Part shown: positions 23,880-32,945 of the stretch, one piece after another
How the letters are laid out: every line of letters begins with the position of its first letter
How positions within the stretch are numbered: position 1 is the stretch's first letter
Source of the DNA: CAWDVK01 sp963805715
GTDB taxonomy: Bacteria; Actinomycetota; Actinomycetes; Streptosporangiales; Streptosporangiaceae
Assembly (NCBI GenBank): GCA_963805715.1
Contig: CAWDVK010000017.1
Span: 310,001 to 374,000, forward strand
Direction of reading: 5' to 3'
DNA: 64,000 nt
Notes under the pieces: model-generated
What the model was told of the DNA's origin: nothing
The model's database searches: none
The model's input: the letters and a program-made list of their open reading frames with translations, nothing else
Program-made: the position numbers and the translations under genes

Positions 23880-24311
23880 CTAGTGCGGACCGCCAGTGCA
23901 GCCCGGCAGGCTCAGCGGCCATCCGCGAGGCCGCCCCGCGGCCGCGGCAGTGCCGCCCGGCGGGCTACTGGCCGGCGCCGCGGCCGGCTCCGGCAGCACG
24001 GTGAACACGCTATCGAGGCCGGTGACCTGCAAGACCTTCTTGATCATGGGCCTGGGTGCGGCCAGCTGAAGATCGCCGCCCTGCTCCTGCGCCCGGCCGC
24101 GGGCCATCAGGAAGACGTTCATGCCGGTCGAGTCGCAGAACTCGATCCCGGACATGTCCACGATCAGGCGGACCGCCTCGGTGCCCCGCAGCGCGCTCAT
24201 CAGCTCGGCCTGGAGCCTGGGCGCGGTGTACAGGTCAATCTCACCAGTCACATACATGACCGTGTGATCGCCCTGCGGCTGGATCGCGACCTTTAGCTCC
24301 ACGTGTCGCAC
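23880..24311 (-). CDS. STAS-domain anti-anti-sigma factor
   Basis: A 143-residue protein whose first ~105 residues are a STAS domain. The regulatory Ser is in IEFCDSTGMNVFLMA, the usual phosphorylation site of RsbV/SpoIIAA-type antagonists. The tail is Ala/Pro/Gly-rich. A HATPase anti-sigma-type kinase gene lies about 2.6 kb away at 26921-27508, a possible partner, though not adjacent. Confidence 0.88.
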   Translation of the reverse strand: MRHVELKVAIQPQGDHTVMYVTGEIDLYTAPRLQAELMSALRGTEAVRLIVDMSGIEFCDSTGMNVFLMARGRAQEQGGDLQLAAPRPMIKKVLQVTGLDSVFTVLPEPAAAPASSPPGGTAAAAGRPRGWPLSLPGCTGGPH

Positions 24312-24437
24312 ATTACCGGTTCGCCGGCGCTCTCAGCCAGATGGCTACTGTGCGCACACAAGCAATCTGCGTACAGTGAGGCCCGTTCTGCGCGAAGCTG
24401 GTCCTGACCATCCGCCCACGGAGCTGGAGCGCCTCGG

Positions 24438-25022
24438 ATGCCCGCGCAGCAGGACCAGACAGAGCAGGGCCGGGGGCTGCTGCCGCCGCCCCGCCAGGCT
24501 CCCTCTGACCCGGACCAGCCGCTGACCGGCCAGGCTGCCCCGCAGCCTCCGGCCGAACGCGGCGGCGAGCCGGCCACGTTCGCGACCGTCCCGGTGAGCC
24601 TGCTGGGCGCCGCCCAGGAGCGGCTATCGCCGCCGCCGGAGCAGCCTCAGGCTCAGCGGACGGCGAAGGCTCGCCAGCAGCTCGATGACATCAGGCGCAG
24701 CGCGCTGGACTCGGCGTCATGGCTGGAAACGACCCACCATTACGCCCGGCTGCTCAACCGGGACGGCTACGTGCCGGTGACGGCCCGGTTCCGTTCCCGT
24801 GACCTGGCCTTCCTCGGGCAGGCCCGGCAAGACCTGATCGGCTTCGCCGACCTCACCCTGCGGCTTGTCGAGCTGCACCAGCCGCTGGACGCCGGCGGAA
24901 TCAGCAGTGATCCGGCCAGCCCGGTCCTGCGCTGCCGCAGCTGCATGTGGCGATGGCCCTGCCCGAGCCTGCGGCTCATCCTGGACGAGCTCGACGCGAT
25001 GTCCGGCAGGCAAGCCGGCTAG
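24438..25022 (+). CDS. Conserved actinobacterial protein with CxxC...PC motif
   Basis: A 194-residue protein. The N-terminal ~75 residues are Pro/Gln-rich and probably disordered. The middle is helical (DDIRRSALDSASWLETTHHY, then FLGQARQDLIGFADLTLRLV). The C-terminus has LRCRSCMWRWPCPSLRLILD, a compact Cys pattern I recall from uncharacterised actinobacterial proteins; it could bind a metal or form a disulfide. No domain with known function. It is divergent from the STAS gene, and the start at ATG 24438 is the first in frame. Confidence 0.6.
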   Translation: MPAQQDQTEQGRGLLPPPRQAPSDPDQPLTGQAAPQPPAERGGEPATFATVPVSLLGAAQERLSPPPEQPQAQRTAKARQQLDDIRRSALDSASWLETTHHYARLLNRDGYVPVTARFRSRDLAFLGQARQDLIGFADLTLRLVELHQPLDAGGISSDPASPVLRCRSCMWRWPCPSLRLILDELDAMSGRQAG

Positions 25023-25123
25023 ACCTCCGCGATCACGTTCCGGACGCACCGGTCCTGCCCGGGCCGCAGCCTGCGTGCGGCCTCGCGGTAGCGACCCCGG
25101 GCAACTAGCCGTACCGTGGACTC

Positions 25124-25288
25124 ATGGCGCGCTTCCTGCTGATCCTGCTGGCCGCGGTGGTGGCTATCTTCGTGATCGGCTTCCTGGTCCACGTGGTGCT
25201 CTTCGGTCTCATCCTGGTCGCCGTCCTCGCGGCCGGCTTCTACGCTTTCCGCATCGGCCGCTGGTCGTCCCGCCGCTCCCGGCCCTGA
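25124..25288 (+). CDS. Small membrane protein (54 aa)
   Basis: ATG 25124 opens MARFLLILLAAVVAIFVIGF, followed by a second hydrophobic stretch (LVHVVLFGLILVAVLAAGFY) and a basic end with RRSRP. Two tightly packed helices or one long hairpin are predicted. The basic C-terminus would be cytoplasmic. No obvious ribosome site is seen. Conservation is not known to me. Confidence 0.55.
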   Translation: MARFLLILLAAVVAIFVIGFLVHVVLFGLILVAVLAAGFYAFRIGRWSSRRSRP

Positions 25289-25353
25289 CCTGCTGCCGCC
25301 GGGATGCCCCGGAGCGGGCGGCCGCCCGCTGACGGCCTGCTTCGCGACGGCTA

Positions 25354-26823
25354 TCAGCCTGCCTGCGCCAGCTCATGACTGCTGCCGTCCTGCTGCTCCG
25401 CGCTGCTCCGGTGCTGACCGGCGGCCAGGTCGCCGCGCCTGGTGACGGCAGGCCAGCCGGCCGCCGCGGCGGCCGGCAGCGGTACGGGCTCCGGCGCCGC
25501 CGGGACGTCGGCATCCGGATGCGCACCGGCGGCGCCTGCCTCCGCCACCGCGCGGAAGAGCGCCCTGATCGGCTCGGCATGATGGAACGGGTCCGGCCCG
25601 GCCGGGGCCGTCGCCGCCGGGTCCCGTCCGACCGGGCAGGCCATGCCCCGCGGGCCGCCGCGCCGGCTGGCCAGCTCGCTGCCCGGTACCGCGATGACCG
25701 TCAGCCCGGCGGCCTCGAGCAGGCAGATCGTCTCCGCGTTGCGCTCGTGGCAGACCGCCAGGCCGGGCGCGATGACTAGCGCGTTATGGCCCTCGTCCCC
25801 CTGCTCGCGCGGCCCGCTCACCGGGTCGAGGCCGGCGTCGATGAGCCGCAGCCGGTCGATGCCGAGGGCCTGCGCCGCCGCCTCCAGGAACGGCCGCGGC
25901 CGGGAGACCCGCATCCCGTCGGGCCGGGGCAGGATCGTGTGCGCGGCCAGCGTGTAGGCCACGGCCGGGTGCATCAGCACCGTCCCGGTGTCCAGCACGG
26001 TGCAGATCGTGTCCAGGTGGGCCGCCTGGCTGCGCTGATCGATGGGCACGGCGAGCACCGTATGGGCGAGCCCGGCATCGAAGGCGTGCCGGCAGAGCCG
26101 CTCCACGGCCGGCCCGGTCCGCTGTCCGACGCCGACGGCGAGCACGCCGGGTGCCAGCAGCAGCACGTCCCCGCCGTGGACCTGCTCAGGCCCCGGCTGG
26201 TACAGCGACCTGGCGCCGGCGAATCGGGGGTGGTGCCGGTAGATCACGCTGAGCAGCTCCGGCTCCCGGCGCCGGGCCGGGGCCGCGAGGCTGGCCACGG
26301 CCATCCGGTCACCGATCCAGAAGCTGGAGTCCCTGGTGAATACGAGGTTCGGCAGCGGCTCGATGATGAAGTCGTGCCGGTCCAGCAGCTCGAACACGAC
26401 CCCGCGGCCGGTCCGGAACTCAGCCGGCGACAAGCCCGCTATCAGTGACTGCGCCAGAGCCTCCGGGCTGAGCGCCTCCAGGTGATCGTGCACGAGCGCG
26501 CGGAGTTCCTCGCCCAGGGCCGGGTCGGCCAGCACCGAACCGATGGCGTCGGCTCGCGCCGTCTCATACTCCAGTGCGTCTTGCAGCAGCTCGGTGAGAT
26601 ACAGGACCTCGACGCCGTGGCCGCGCAGCGCGCTCGTGAACGCGTCATGCTCCTGCTGGGCCCGGCTGAGCCAGGGCATCGTGTCGAACAGCAGGCGCTC
26701 CCGGCAGCGGAGCGTCATCTTCTTCAGCTCAGCGCCGGGCCGGTGGACCAGAACTGTCCGGAGCGTGCCGACTTCACTGTCCACCCCATGGGCGTGGCTC
26801 ACGATTCCCCCCGCGGCAGCCAC
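25354..26823 (-). CDS. arcA: Arginine deiminase
   Basis: Hydrolyses arginine to citrulline and ammonia, the first step of the ADI pathway. Family motifs are PLPNLVFTRDSSFWIGD (substrate binding), QVHGGDVLLLAPG, HLDTICTVLD (catalytic His and Asp) and GMACPVGRD with the nucleophilic Cys. Length is 489, about 70 residues longer than usual because of a Pro/Ala-rich C-terminal tail. No arcB or arcC gene is near, so a full ATP-yielding pathway is not shown. ATG 26823. Confidence 0.92.
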   Translation of the reverse strand: MAAAGGIVSHAHGVDSEVGTLRTVLVHRPGAELKKMTLRCRERLLFDTMPWLSRAQQEHDAFTSALRGHGVEVLYLTELLQDALEYETARADAIGSVLADPALGEELRALVHDHLEALSPEALAQSLIAGLSPAEFRTGRGVVFELLDRHDFIIEPLPNLVFTRDSSFWIGDRMAVASLAAPARRREPELLSVIYRHHPRFAGARSLYQPGPEQVHGGDVLLLAPGVLAVGVGQRTGPAVERLCRHAFDAGLAHTVLAVPIDQRSQAAHLDTICTVLDTGTVLMHPAVAYTLAAHTILPRPDGMRVSRPRPFLEAAAQALGIDRLRLIDAGLDPVSGPREQGDEGHNALVIAPGLAVCHERNAETICLLEAAGLTVIAVPGSELASRRGGPRGMACPVGRDPAATAPAGPDPFHHAEPIRALFRAVAEAGAAGAHPDADVPAAPEPVPLPAAAAAGWPAVTRRGDLAAGQHRSSAEQQDGSSHELAQAG

Positions 26824-26920
26824 CGTGCCCCCCGCGCGATGACTCCTGCAGGAGTATCACCGGTTCTCCCGCTGATTACGCATGAGAGCACGTCATTGGC
26901 TCTGGCTGGCCGGCTTCGGG

Positions 26921-27508
26921 TCAGACGGCGACGGCTGCGGCCGCGGCTGGCGCGGCTCGCTGCGGAGCGGGCAGGAGGGCCCACACGGTGAATCCGAGGT
27001 CATCGTCGCGGACGCCCCAGGTCCTGGAGAGGTGCTCGACGATACCGAGGCCGCGGCCGCCCAGGGAGGACAGGGACGCGTGCGCCGACCGGGGCCAGGT
27101 GGCGCCGCCGCCGTCGCTGACGGCGACCTCGATCGAGCCGGCCTGCATGACCCAGGCCACCTGAAGGCTCGCGCCGGGCAGCGGGCGGGCGTGCCGGATG
27201 GCGTTGCTGAGCAGTTCGCTGAGGACCAGGGCCGCGTCACCGACGGCGCCGTCAAGAATGCCGGCGGCCAGCATGTCCGTGGTCAGCCGGTGGCGAGCCA
27301 CCGCGACGCTGGCGGGTGCGCAAGGCAGGAGCACAACGCCCGACTTCCTCACCTCCCTGAGCAACCGCCCCGATGCCGCGACGCCACATGGAAGAACTGC
27401 CTGGGAGCGGAAATGCCCGCCGCAGCCGTACCGGAAACCGTCAGGAGCATCTTCAGTCCCAGCGGTTCCGGCCAGCCGGGCATCCTGCAACTCCGCGTGA
27501 CCAGTCAT
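26921..27508 (-). CDS. HATPase_c ATP-binding protein (RsbW-like anti-sigma kinase)
   Basis: A 195-residue GHKL ATPase without a dimerisation domain. Motifs are N-box ALVLSELLSNAIRHA, G1 VSDGGG, and G2 GGRGLGIVEHL. This is the usual form of single-domain serine kinases or anti-sigma factors abundant in actinobacteria. The N-terminal 60 residues carry three Cys (YGCGG, LPCGV, LPCAP) and are atypical; a later start is possible. It is upstream-linked to the MarR gene on the same strand (21 bases). Confidence 0.82.
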   Translation of the reverse strand: MTGHAELQDARLAGTAGTEDAPDGFRYGCGGHFRSQAVLPCGVAASGRLLREVRKSGVVLLPCAPASVAVARHRLTTDMLAAGILDGAVGDAALVLSELLSNAIRHARPLPGASLQVAWVMQAGSIEVAVSDGGGATWPRSAHASLSSLGGRGLGIVEHLSRTWGVRDDDLGFTVWALLPAPQRAAPAAAAAVAV

Positions 27509-27529
27509 GCGATCAGCGTCGCCGGAACG

Positions 27530-28189
27530 TCATGCGCCCGGCGCCGGATCGCCCGGTACGCCCTCGGCGGCGAGACTGCGCACGAGCCCGCGCAGGCCCG
27601 CGGACAGGCCGGCCCGCTCCTCCTCAGAGAGCGCGGCCAGGATCCTGGCCTGGCGGGACTGCCACGCCTGCCAGACCCGGGCAGCTACCGCCGCGCCCTC
27701 GGCGGTGAGGTAGAGCCGGACATAGCGCTGGTTGCCCTCATCCCGGCCGCGCTGGATCCAGCCCTTACGCTCAAGCCCGGCGGCCAGCCGGCTGACCGTG
27801 CTCTTCTCCAGGCCGAGCAGCCCGGCGAGTTCCCCTTGCGCAATGCCGCGGGCCGACACCAGCTCGATCAGGGCCCGCGCCTCGGATCCGGATAGCGCAG
27901 GCAGTTCCGTGCCGGTGCCGCTTCCGCCTGTCCCGCCGGCCGCCGCCCGCGGCGAGCCCTCCGCCGCTGCGCCCGGCTGGCCGGCGTCGGTCCCGTTTAC
28001 GGCACCGCGCTCGGCGGAAGACTGCCTCTGCCCGGGAAACGTCGTCGCTGCGCCGGCTCGTGCCAGCCTGGCCAGCGCGCCCGCCGCTGCATCGTCGGCG
28101 GGCCTGTCGGCGGGAAGCGGGCCGACCATCCGGAGCAGCTGACTCAGCAGCCGCTCCAGCTCCCATTCATCCGGGGGAACTGTTGCCAC
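27530..28189 (-). CDS. MarR-family transcriptional regulator
   Basis: The C-terminal ~125 residues form a winged helix (SARGIAQGELAGLLGLEKST, then VSRLAAGLERKGWI and a GRDEGNQRYVRLYLT wing). A roughly 65-residue Ala/Gly-rich stretch (about 50-100) interrupts the usual N-terminal helices. GTG 28189 is chosen because it lies inside the inverted repeat where transcripts could be leaderless. GTG 28216 is the longer choice, and neither has a clear ribosome site. It is divergent from a polysaccharide-type ABC exporter, which it probably regulates. Confidence 0.8.
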   Translation of the reverse strand: MATVPPDEWELERLLSQLLRMVGPLPADRPADDAAAGALARLARAGAATTFPGQRQSSAERGAVNGTDAGQPGAAAEGSPRAAAGGTGGSGTGTELPALSGSEARALIELVSARGIAQGELAGLLGLEKSTVSRLAAGLERKGWIQRGRDEGNQRYVRLYLTAEGAAVAARVWQAWQSRQARILAALSEEERAGLSAGLRGLVRSLAAEGVPGDPAPGA

Positions 28190-28199
28190 AGCAACAGTT
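28178..28199. promoter_or_regulatory. Perfect inverted repeat, candidate MarR operator
   Basis: AACTGTTGC-CACA-GCAACAGTT, 9-bp arms and a 4-base centre, spans the MarR start region and precedes the divergent exporter genes. The size and symmetry fit a MarR dimer site. Binding is inferred. Confidence 0.6.
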
Positions 28200-28314
28200 G
28201 TACCGCACAACCGCACGGATGGTACAGTCGCGGCGTGATAGTTGCCTTCTACAACTCAGCACGGCCCCGCCGGGTGACCGGCTCTCGCCGGCCCGGTAGC
28301 GCGAGGACCGCAGC

Positions 28315-29409
28315 ATGAGCAACGACAGGCGCACGGGTACCAGGCGCCCGGTGGACAGACGCGCCAGCGCGCGGCTCAGCGCGCCGGGGCGCCTGCTGGC
28401 CGGAGATGACATCTCCACGGCTGACCTGATCGCGGCGGACATGCCGACCGGGCCGCTGGCTGACTACGCGAAACAGCACGGCCTGCGGCCGAGCGCGAAG
28501 CGGCCGCCCGCGCTGCAGTACATGCAGCAGCTCATGCGGCGGTGGAGCTTCATCATGGCGTTCGCCACCGCCCGCAACATCGCGATGTACACGGAGGCCA
28601 AGCTCGGCCAGCTGTGGCAGGTCCTGACGCCGCTGCTGAACGCCGGGGTGTACTACCTGATCTTCAGCGTCCTGCTGGACGTCAGCCGCGGCATCCCGGA
28701 CTACTTCTCGTTCCTGGTCACCGGCGTCTTCGTGTTCAACTACACGCAGCGGTCCTTCATCTCCTCCTCCAACACCATCACCCACAGCCTGCCGCTGATC
28801 AGGGCGCTGCACTTCCCCCGGGCCAGCCTGCCGCTGGCGATGGTGATGATCGAGCTGCAGCAGATGATGCTCGCGATGGGCGTCCTGATCGTCATCGTGC
28901 TGATCAGGGGCGAGCCCATCACGATCTACTGGCTGCTCGTCATTCCGATCATGATCCTGCTGACGGTCTTCAACATCGGCGTCGGGCTGTTCGTGGCCCG
29001 GGTCGGGTCGCAGGTCAACGACTTCAGCCAGCTGCTGCCGTTCCTGCTGCGCACCTGGATGTACATCTCCGGCGTCATGTTCAGCATCTACAAGCTGATC
29101 ACCCGGCTGCCGCAGTCGGTGGTCAAGCTGATGGAGCTCAATCCGCTGGCCCTGTACATCACGCTGATGCGCAACGCGCTGCTGGAGACGCAGCGGAAGG
29201 TCCAGCCGGGCGCGCTGCCCTATAACGCGGAAAAGTGCCATGAGTGGGCGAAGTACCAGAACCTCTCGCCGCACTACAGCGAGGCCAACTGCGCCCCGCT
29301 CATCACCACCGTGCACATGTGGTACTACGCGATAGCCTGGGCAGTCGTGGCACTGCTGATCGGATTCTTCTTCTTCTGGCGAGCGGAGGCGAAGTACGGC
29401 CGTGGCTGA
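28315..29409 (+). CDS. ABC-2 type exporter permease (Wzm/TagG-like)
   Basis: A 364-residue permease with a ~75-residue hydrophilic N-terminus, then the ABC-2 fold of about six helices. The cytoplasmic entry segment TARNIAMYTEAKLGQLWQVL and NALLETQRKV region match polysaccharide or teichoic-acid exporters. It overlaps the ATPase gene by 8 bases, forming a complete two-gene transporter. Substrate unknown; no glycosyltransferase cluster is adjacent. Confidence 0.88.
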   Translation: MSNDRRTGTRRPVDRRASARLSAPGRLLAGDDISTADLIAADMPTGPLADYAKQHGLRPSAKRPPALQYMQQLMRRWSFIMAFATARNIAMYTEAKLGQLWQVLTPLLNAGVYYLIFSVLLDVSRGIPDYFSFLVTGVFVFNYTQRSFISSSNTITHSLPLIRALHFPRASLPLAMVMIELQQMMLAMGVLIVIVLIRGEPITIYWLLVIPIMILLTVFNIGVGLFVARVGSQVNDFSQLLPFLLRTWMYISGVMFSIYKLITRLPQSVVKLMELNPLALYITLMRNALLETQRKVQPGALPYNAEKCHEWAKYQNLSPHYSEANCAPLITTVHMWYYAIAWAVVALLIGFFFFWRAEAKYGRG

Positions 29410-30235
29410 GCCAATGGTGGTCGTCGACGACCTGCACATCGTGTACCGCGTCTACGGGGCCGGCGGCGACCGCGGCACCGCGGCCACCGCGCTGCTGCGG
29501 ATCCTGGGCCGCCAGACGACCGGGAACATCCGCGAGGTGCACGCCATCCGCGGCATCTCGTTCGTCGCCAACCGCGGCGACGCCGTCGGCATCATCGGCC
29601 GGAACGGGTCGGGCAAGTCCACCCTGCTGCGGGCCATTGCCGGGCTGCTGCCGCCCGAGCAGGGCAACGTCTACACGACAGGCGAGGCGGCGCTGCTGGG
29701 CGTCAACGCCGCGCTGCTGGATGACCTCACCGGCGAGCGCAACGTGATCCTCGGCTGCCTGGCGATGGGCATGTCCAAGGCGGAGGCGAAGTCCAAGTAC
29801 CAGAGCATCGTGGACTTCTCCGGCGTCGGCGAGTTCATCGACCTGCCCATGAAGACGTACTCCTCGGGCATGGGCGCCCGGCTGCGGTTCGCCATCGCCG
29901 CCTCGAAGAGCCACGACGTGCTGCTCGTGGACGAGGCGCTGGCCACCGGTGACGCAGAGTTCCGGGTCAAGAGCCACAACCGGATCGAGGAGCTGCGCGC
30001 CGAGGCTGGCACCGTCTTCCTGGTCGCGCACAACCTGGAGGAGGTCGAGATGACCTGCAACCGGGTGATCTGGATGGAGCGCGGCCGGATCGTGACCCAG
30101 GGCACGGATGTCATCGGCATCATCGACCGCTACATCGAGGCCTCCGGCGGCGAGCCCGTCATGCGCGACCCGGAGACCGGCGAGCGGATCGGCGGCGGCC
30201 GCAAGAAGGTCAGCGCCGCCGATCAGCTGATCTGA
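29402..30235 (+). CDS. ABC exporter ATPase (Wzt/TagH-like)
   Basis: A 277-residue ATPase partnering the permease upstream. Walker A is GRNGSGKST (about residue 62), the signature is YSSGMGARLRF, and Walker B is VLLVDEALATGD (about 177). The LLGVNAALLDDLTGERNV segment is typical of polysaccharide-exporter ATPases. There is no C-terminal carbohydrate-binding domain like that of some Wzt proteins. It starts at GTG 29402, inside the permease stop. Confidence 0.9.
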   Translation: MAEPMVVVDDLHIVYRVYGAGGDRGTAATALLRILGRQTTGNIREVHAIRGISFVANRGDAVGIIGRNGSGKSTLLRAIAGLLPPEQGNVYTTGEAALLGVNAALLDDLTGERNVILGCLAMGMSKAEAKSKYQSIVDFSGVGEFIDLPMKTYSSGMGARLRFAIAASKSHDVLLVDEALATGDAEFRVKSHNRIEELRAEAGTVFLVAHNLEEVEMTCNRVIWMERGRIVTQGTDVIGIIDRYIEASGGEPVMRDPETGERIGGGRKKVSAADQLI

Positions 30236-30255
30236 CCGGCCCTGGCTGACCTGGC

Positions 30256-32657
30256 CTAGCTGACCGCCCAGATCTCGCCGGGCTGGCTGTAGCAGTCTTC
30301 CTGAGCCAGCTTCGGGCTGGCCGCCGAGTTCGCCGGGTCGGCCAGGCAGCGGCCGGAATTGCCGTTCAGCAGCTGGCCATCCGGCCCGGTCTGCCACTGT
30401 TGCGCCGGCGTGCTGCCGCAGCGGGCCAGCTCGATCGGGGCGCCGTCGGTCAGGCTGCGCCCGGCCACCTGGAGGCACTTGCCGCGGATGGTGAGCGCGC
30501 CGCCGCGCGTCATCGTCCACTTCTGCGCGGCACTGGCGCTGCAGCCGGATATCTCGACTCGGGTCCCGGCCCTGCTGCTGTCGCCGGGATCGGTCAGGCA
30601 CTGGCCGGCGATGCCCGCCAGGACCGGCGCGGGCGGGAGCGTCCAGGACCGGTCCGCCGCCCCGTCGCAGGAGGCAATCTCCGCCTGCGTCCCGTTGACC
30701 CTGCTGCCGCCGGGGTCGGCGAGGCACTTGCCGGAGCCGGGGTTGGCGAGCTCGTCGCCAGCCTGGTACAGCCAGCGCTGGCTGCTCCCGCCGGTGCAGG
30801 GCTGGAGGGTGAGCCTGACCCCCGGCCGGACGGTCAGGCACTTGCCGTGGATCTTGACCAGGCCGGCTCGGCCGGCGCGTCGGCCGGGATGAAGGCCCAG
30901 TTCTCGGCCGCCTGGCCCGCGCAGGCGCCGATCTCGGCCCTGGTCCCGCTGGCCCGGCTGTTCCCGGCGTCCTCAAGGCACTTGCCGCCCAGGTCCAGCC
31001 GGACCGGCCCGTAGCCGGGATGCGGGTCAGCGAGCCTCGCGACGACCACGATGCTGAAGGTGACCGACTGCTGCGCGCTGGCGTCCCCGGAGTCCGTGAC
31101 GGTCACGGTGACGGGGTACACGCCGGGCCGGGCCGGGGCCACGCCGGCCACGCCCTCCGAGTTCGCCAGCAACGTGGCGGGCCCGCTGATGCTGTAGTCG
31201 GGCAGCCCGCCGGAATCGGTGTCGATGGCCTGAATCGGCAGGCTGACCGGGGCGCCTGGCAGGAAGACCCTGGTGCCGGGGTTGATCACGCTGACGGCAT
31301 TGCCGGACGGCCCGGACAGGCCGCTCGTCCCGTCCGGGGTGCCGAGGCCAGTGGGCCCGTCGTAGCCGGTCCCGGCATGGCAGAGGTACTGGCGAGCGGG
31401 CTCGCACGTGCCGTTGGAGCCGGTGGTCACGTCGGTGAAGTCACCCGGCGACTGATACGGGTAGGCGGCCGGGAACGTGCCGGGCAGCAGGCCGTCGCCG
31501 GGTCCGCCCGCGCTGATGTCGGCCAGCGCGTAGGCGGCGGCCACGATCGGCGTCGAGACGCTCGTGCCGCCCACCCTCTCGCCGACCCAGCCCTTGTACG
31601 GCGGGCTGGTGTCGTAGACCGCGACGCCGGTCGAGGGATCCGCGTCCGCCGACAGGTCAGCCACCGTCCTGTTCCGGCAGCCGGCCGGGACCACCCCGGC
31701 CTGCCAGGCCGGCTGCGGCTCCAGCGAGGAGCAGCCGGAACCGGTTCCGCTCCAGGCCGTCTGGCTGCCCGTGCTGGTCGCTGACGCGCCGGTCAGGGTG
31801 GTGCCGCCGACGGCTGTCACGTACGGCGACACGGCCGGGAACTGAGTGCCGTAGCCGTCGTCGCCGGCCGCCGCGGCAATGGCGACCCCCGGCCGGAAGA
31901 ACTCGGGATCGAACTCGCTCTCGCCGATGAACTCGGCGCCGCTGCCCCAGCTATTGGATACGGCATTGGCGTGCAGAGTTGCATAGCGCTCAGCGGTGGC
32001 CAGATCGGAGATAGAGTCCGAATTCGCCTCGACGAGCAGGATATTGCAATTCGGGCAGATAGCCGAGACCATCTCCAGGTCGACGGATTCCTCGAGTTCC
32101 CAGCCGCCGGTCGAATCGACGCCGGGCAGGGAAGAGGTGGCGCCATACTGATTGACCACCTTCAGGCATCCGCTGGCCGACGTGCAGGGCGGCAGGCCGT
32201 AGTTCTGCCGGTAGGCGGCCACGTCAGTGGCGGCCGCTGGGTCGTCATAGGCGTCCACGATGGCCACTGTCTCGCCGTCCGCGGGCCTGGCCGCGGCCGC
32301 GGCCAGGCCGTAGGCGTTCTGCAGGGTCGCCGGATCGTAGCCGACCGGGCTCGCGTCCGGGGTGACCGCCGCGCGGCCGGCCGGGACGAGCGCCATGCAG
32401 GCCATCTGGCCTGGCCAGGTAGGCACCGGGCAGGCCGGGCGGAAGCCGGGCGGCACGGCCGGCGACTGCGGCCTGGTGACGAACCTGGCGGTGGCGGGCA
32501 CGGCCGGCACCGGCCGGGCGGACGACGCCGCGGCCCGCGCTGCCGTCACCGTGGCCGCCGCCGAGGCGGCGGCCGGCGCCGCGGCCAGCCCGGCCGCTCC
32601 GAGTCCGGTCAGTGCCCAGATGAGCGCGGCTCGCCGCGCCGGCGCGACCACCAGCAT
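30256..32657 (-). pseudogene. S53 (sedolisin-type) protease with C-terminal ricin-type lectin domain, frameshifted
   Basis: The reading from ATG 32657 (GGGAGGGG upstream) starts with an Ala-rich signal peptide, then a sedolisin-type catalytic domain: ETVAIVDAYDD, catalytic Glu and Asp in WELEESVDLEM, SNSWG, and Ser in GGTSVSTPIVAA. It continues into a beta-trefoil with GGKCLEDAGNSRASGTRAEI. The frame ends at about 30834, but shifting one base near 30870 gives GKCLTV...GKCLADPGGSR...GQCLTDPGDSSRAGT...GRCLADP through 30256, completing two ricin B lectin modules. One extra base in a GCCGGCC tract explains it. Without the shift the protease domain is intact. Sedolisins work at acid pH. Confidence 0.8.
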
Positions 32658-32945
32658 TGTCCCCTCCCGTGCCATCGCGCCGCCCGCATCCCGCCATCTG
32701 GCGTTCCCCGACGGGCGGCAGCCATTTGCGCATTGCCTGCGGCTTTCAGGCCGAATTGACGCCGATGACCGCCGCATAGCTCGCGCGACGACTCTTGTTC
32801 CCCGGTAAAACCCTGCAGGTTCCGTAACGGCTTTCATGGCGCCAATGCCATCCGCATAAGCACAGCCGACTATAACCTCGATCAGATCGGCAATTCAGCG
32901 GAACGGCTCTTTGGAATGACCCGGGGGCCAGGACCGCCGGGCTCC

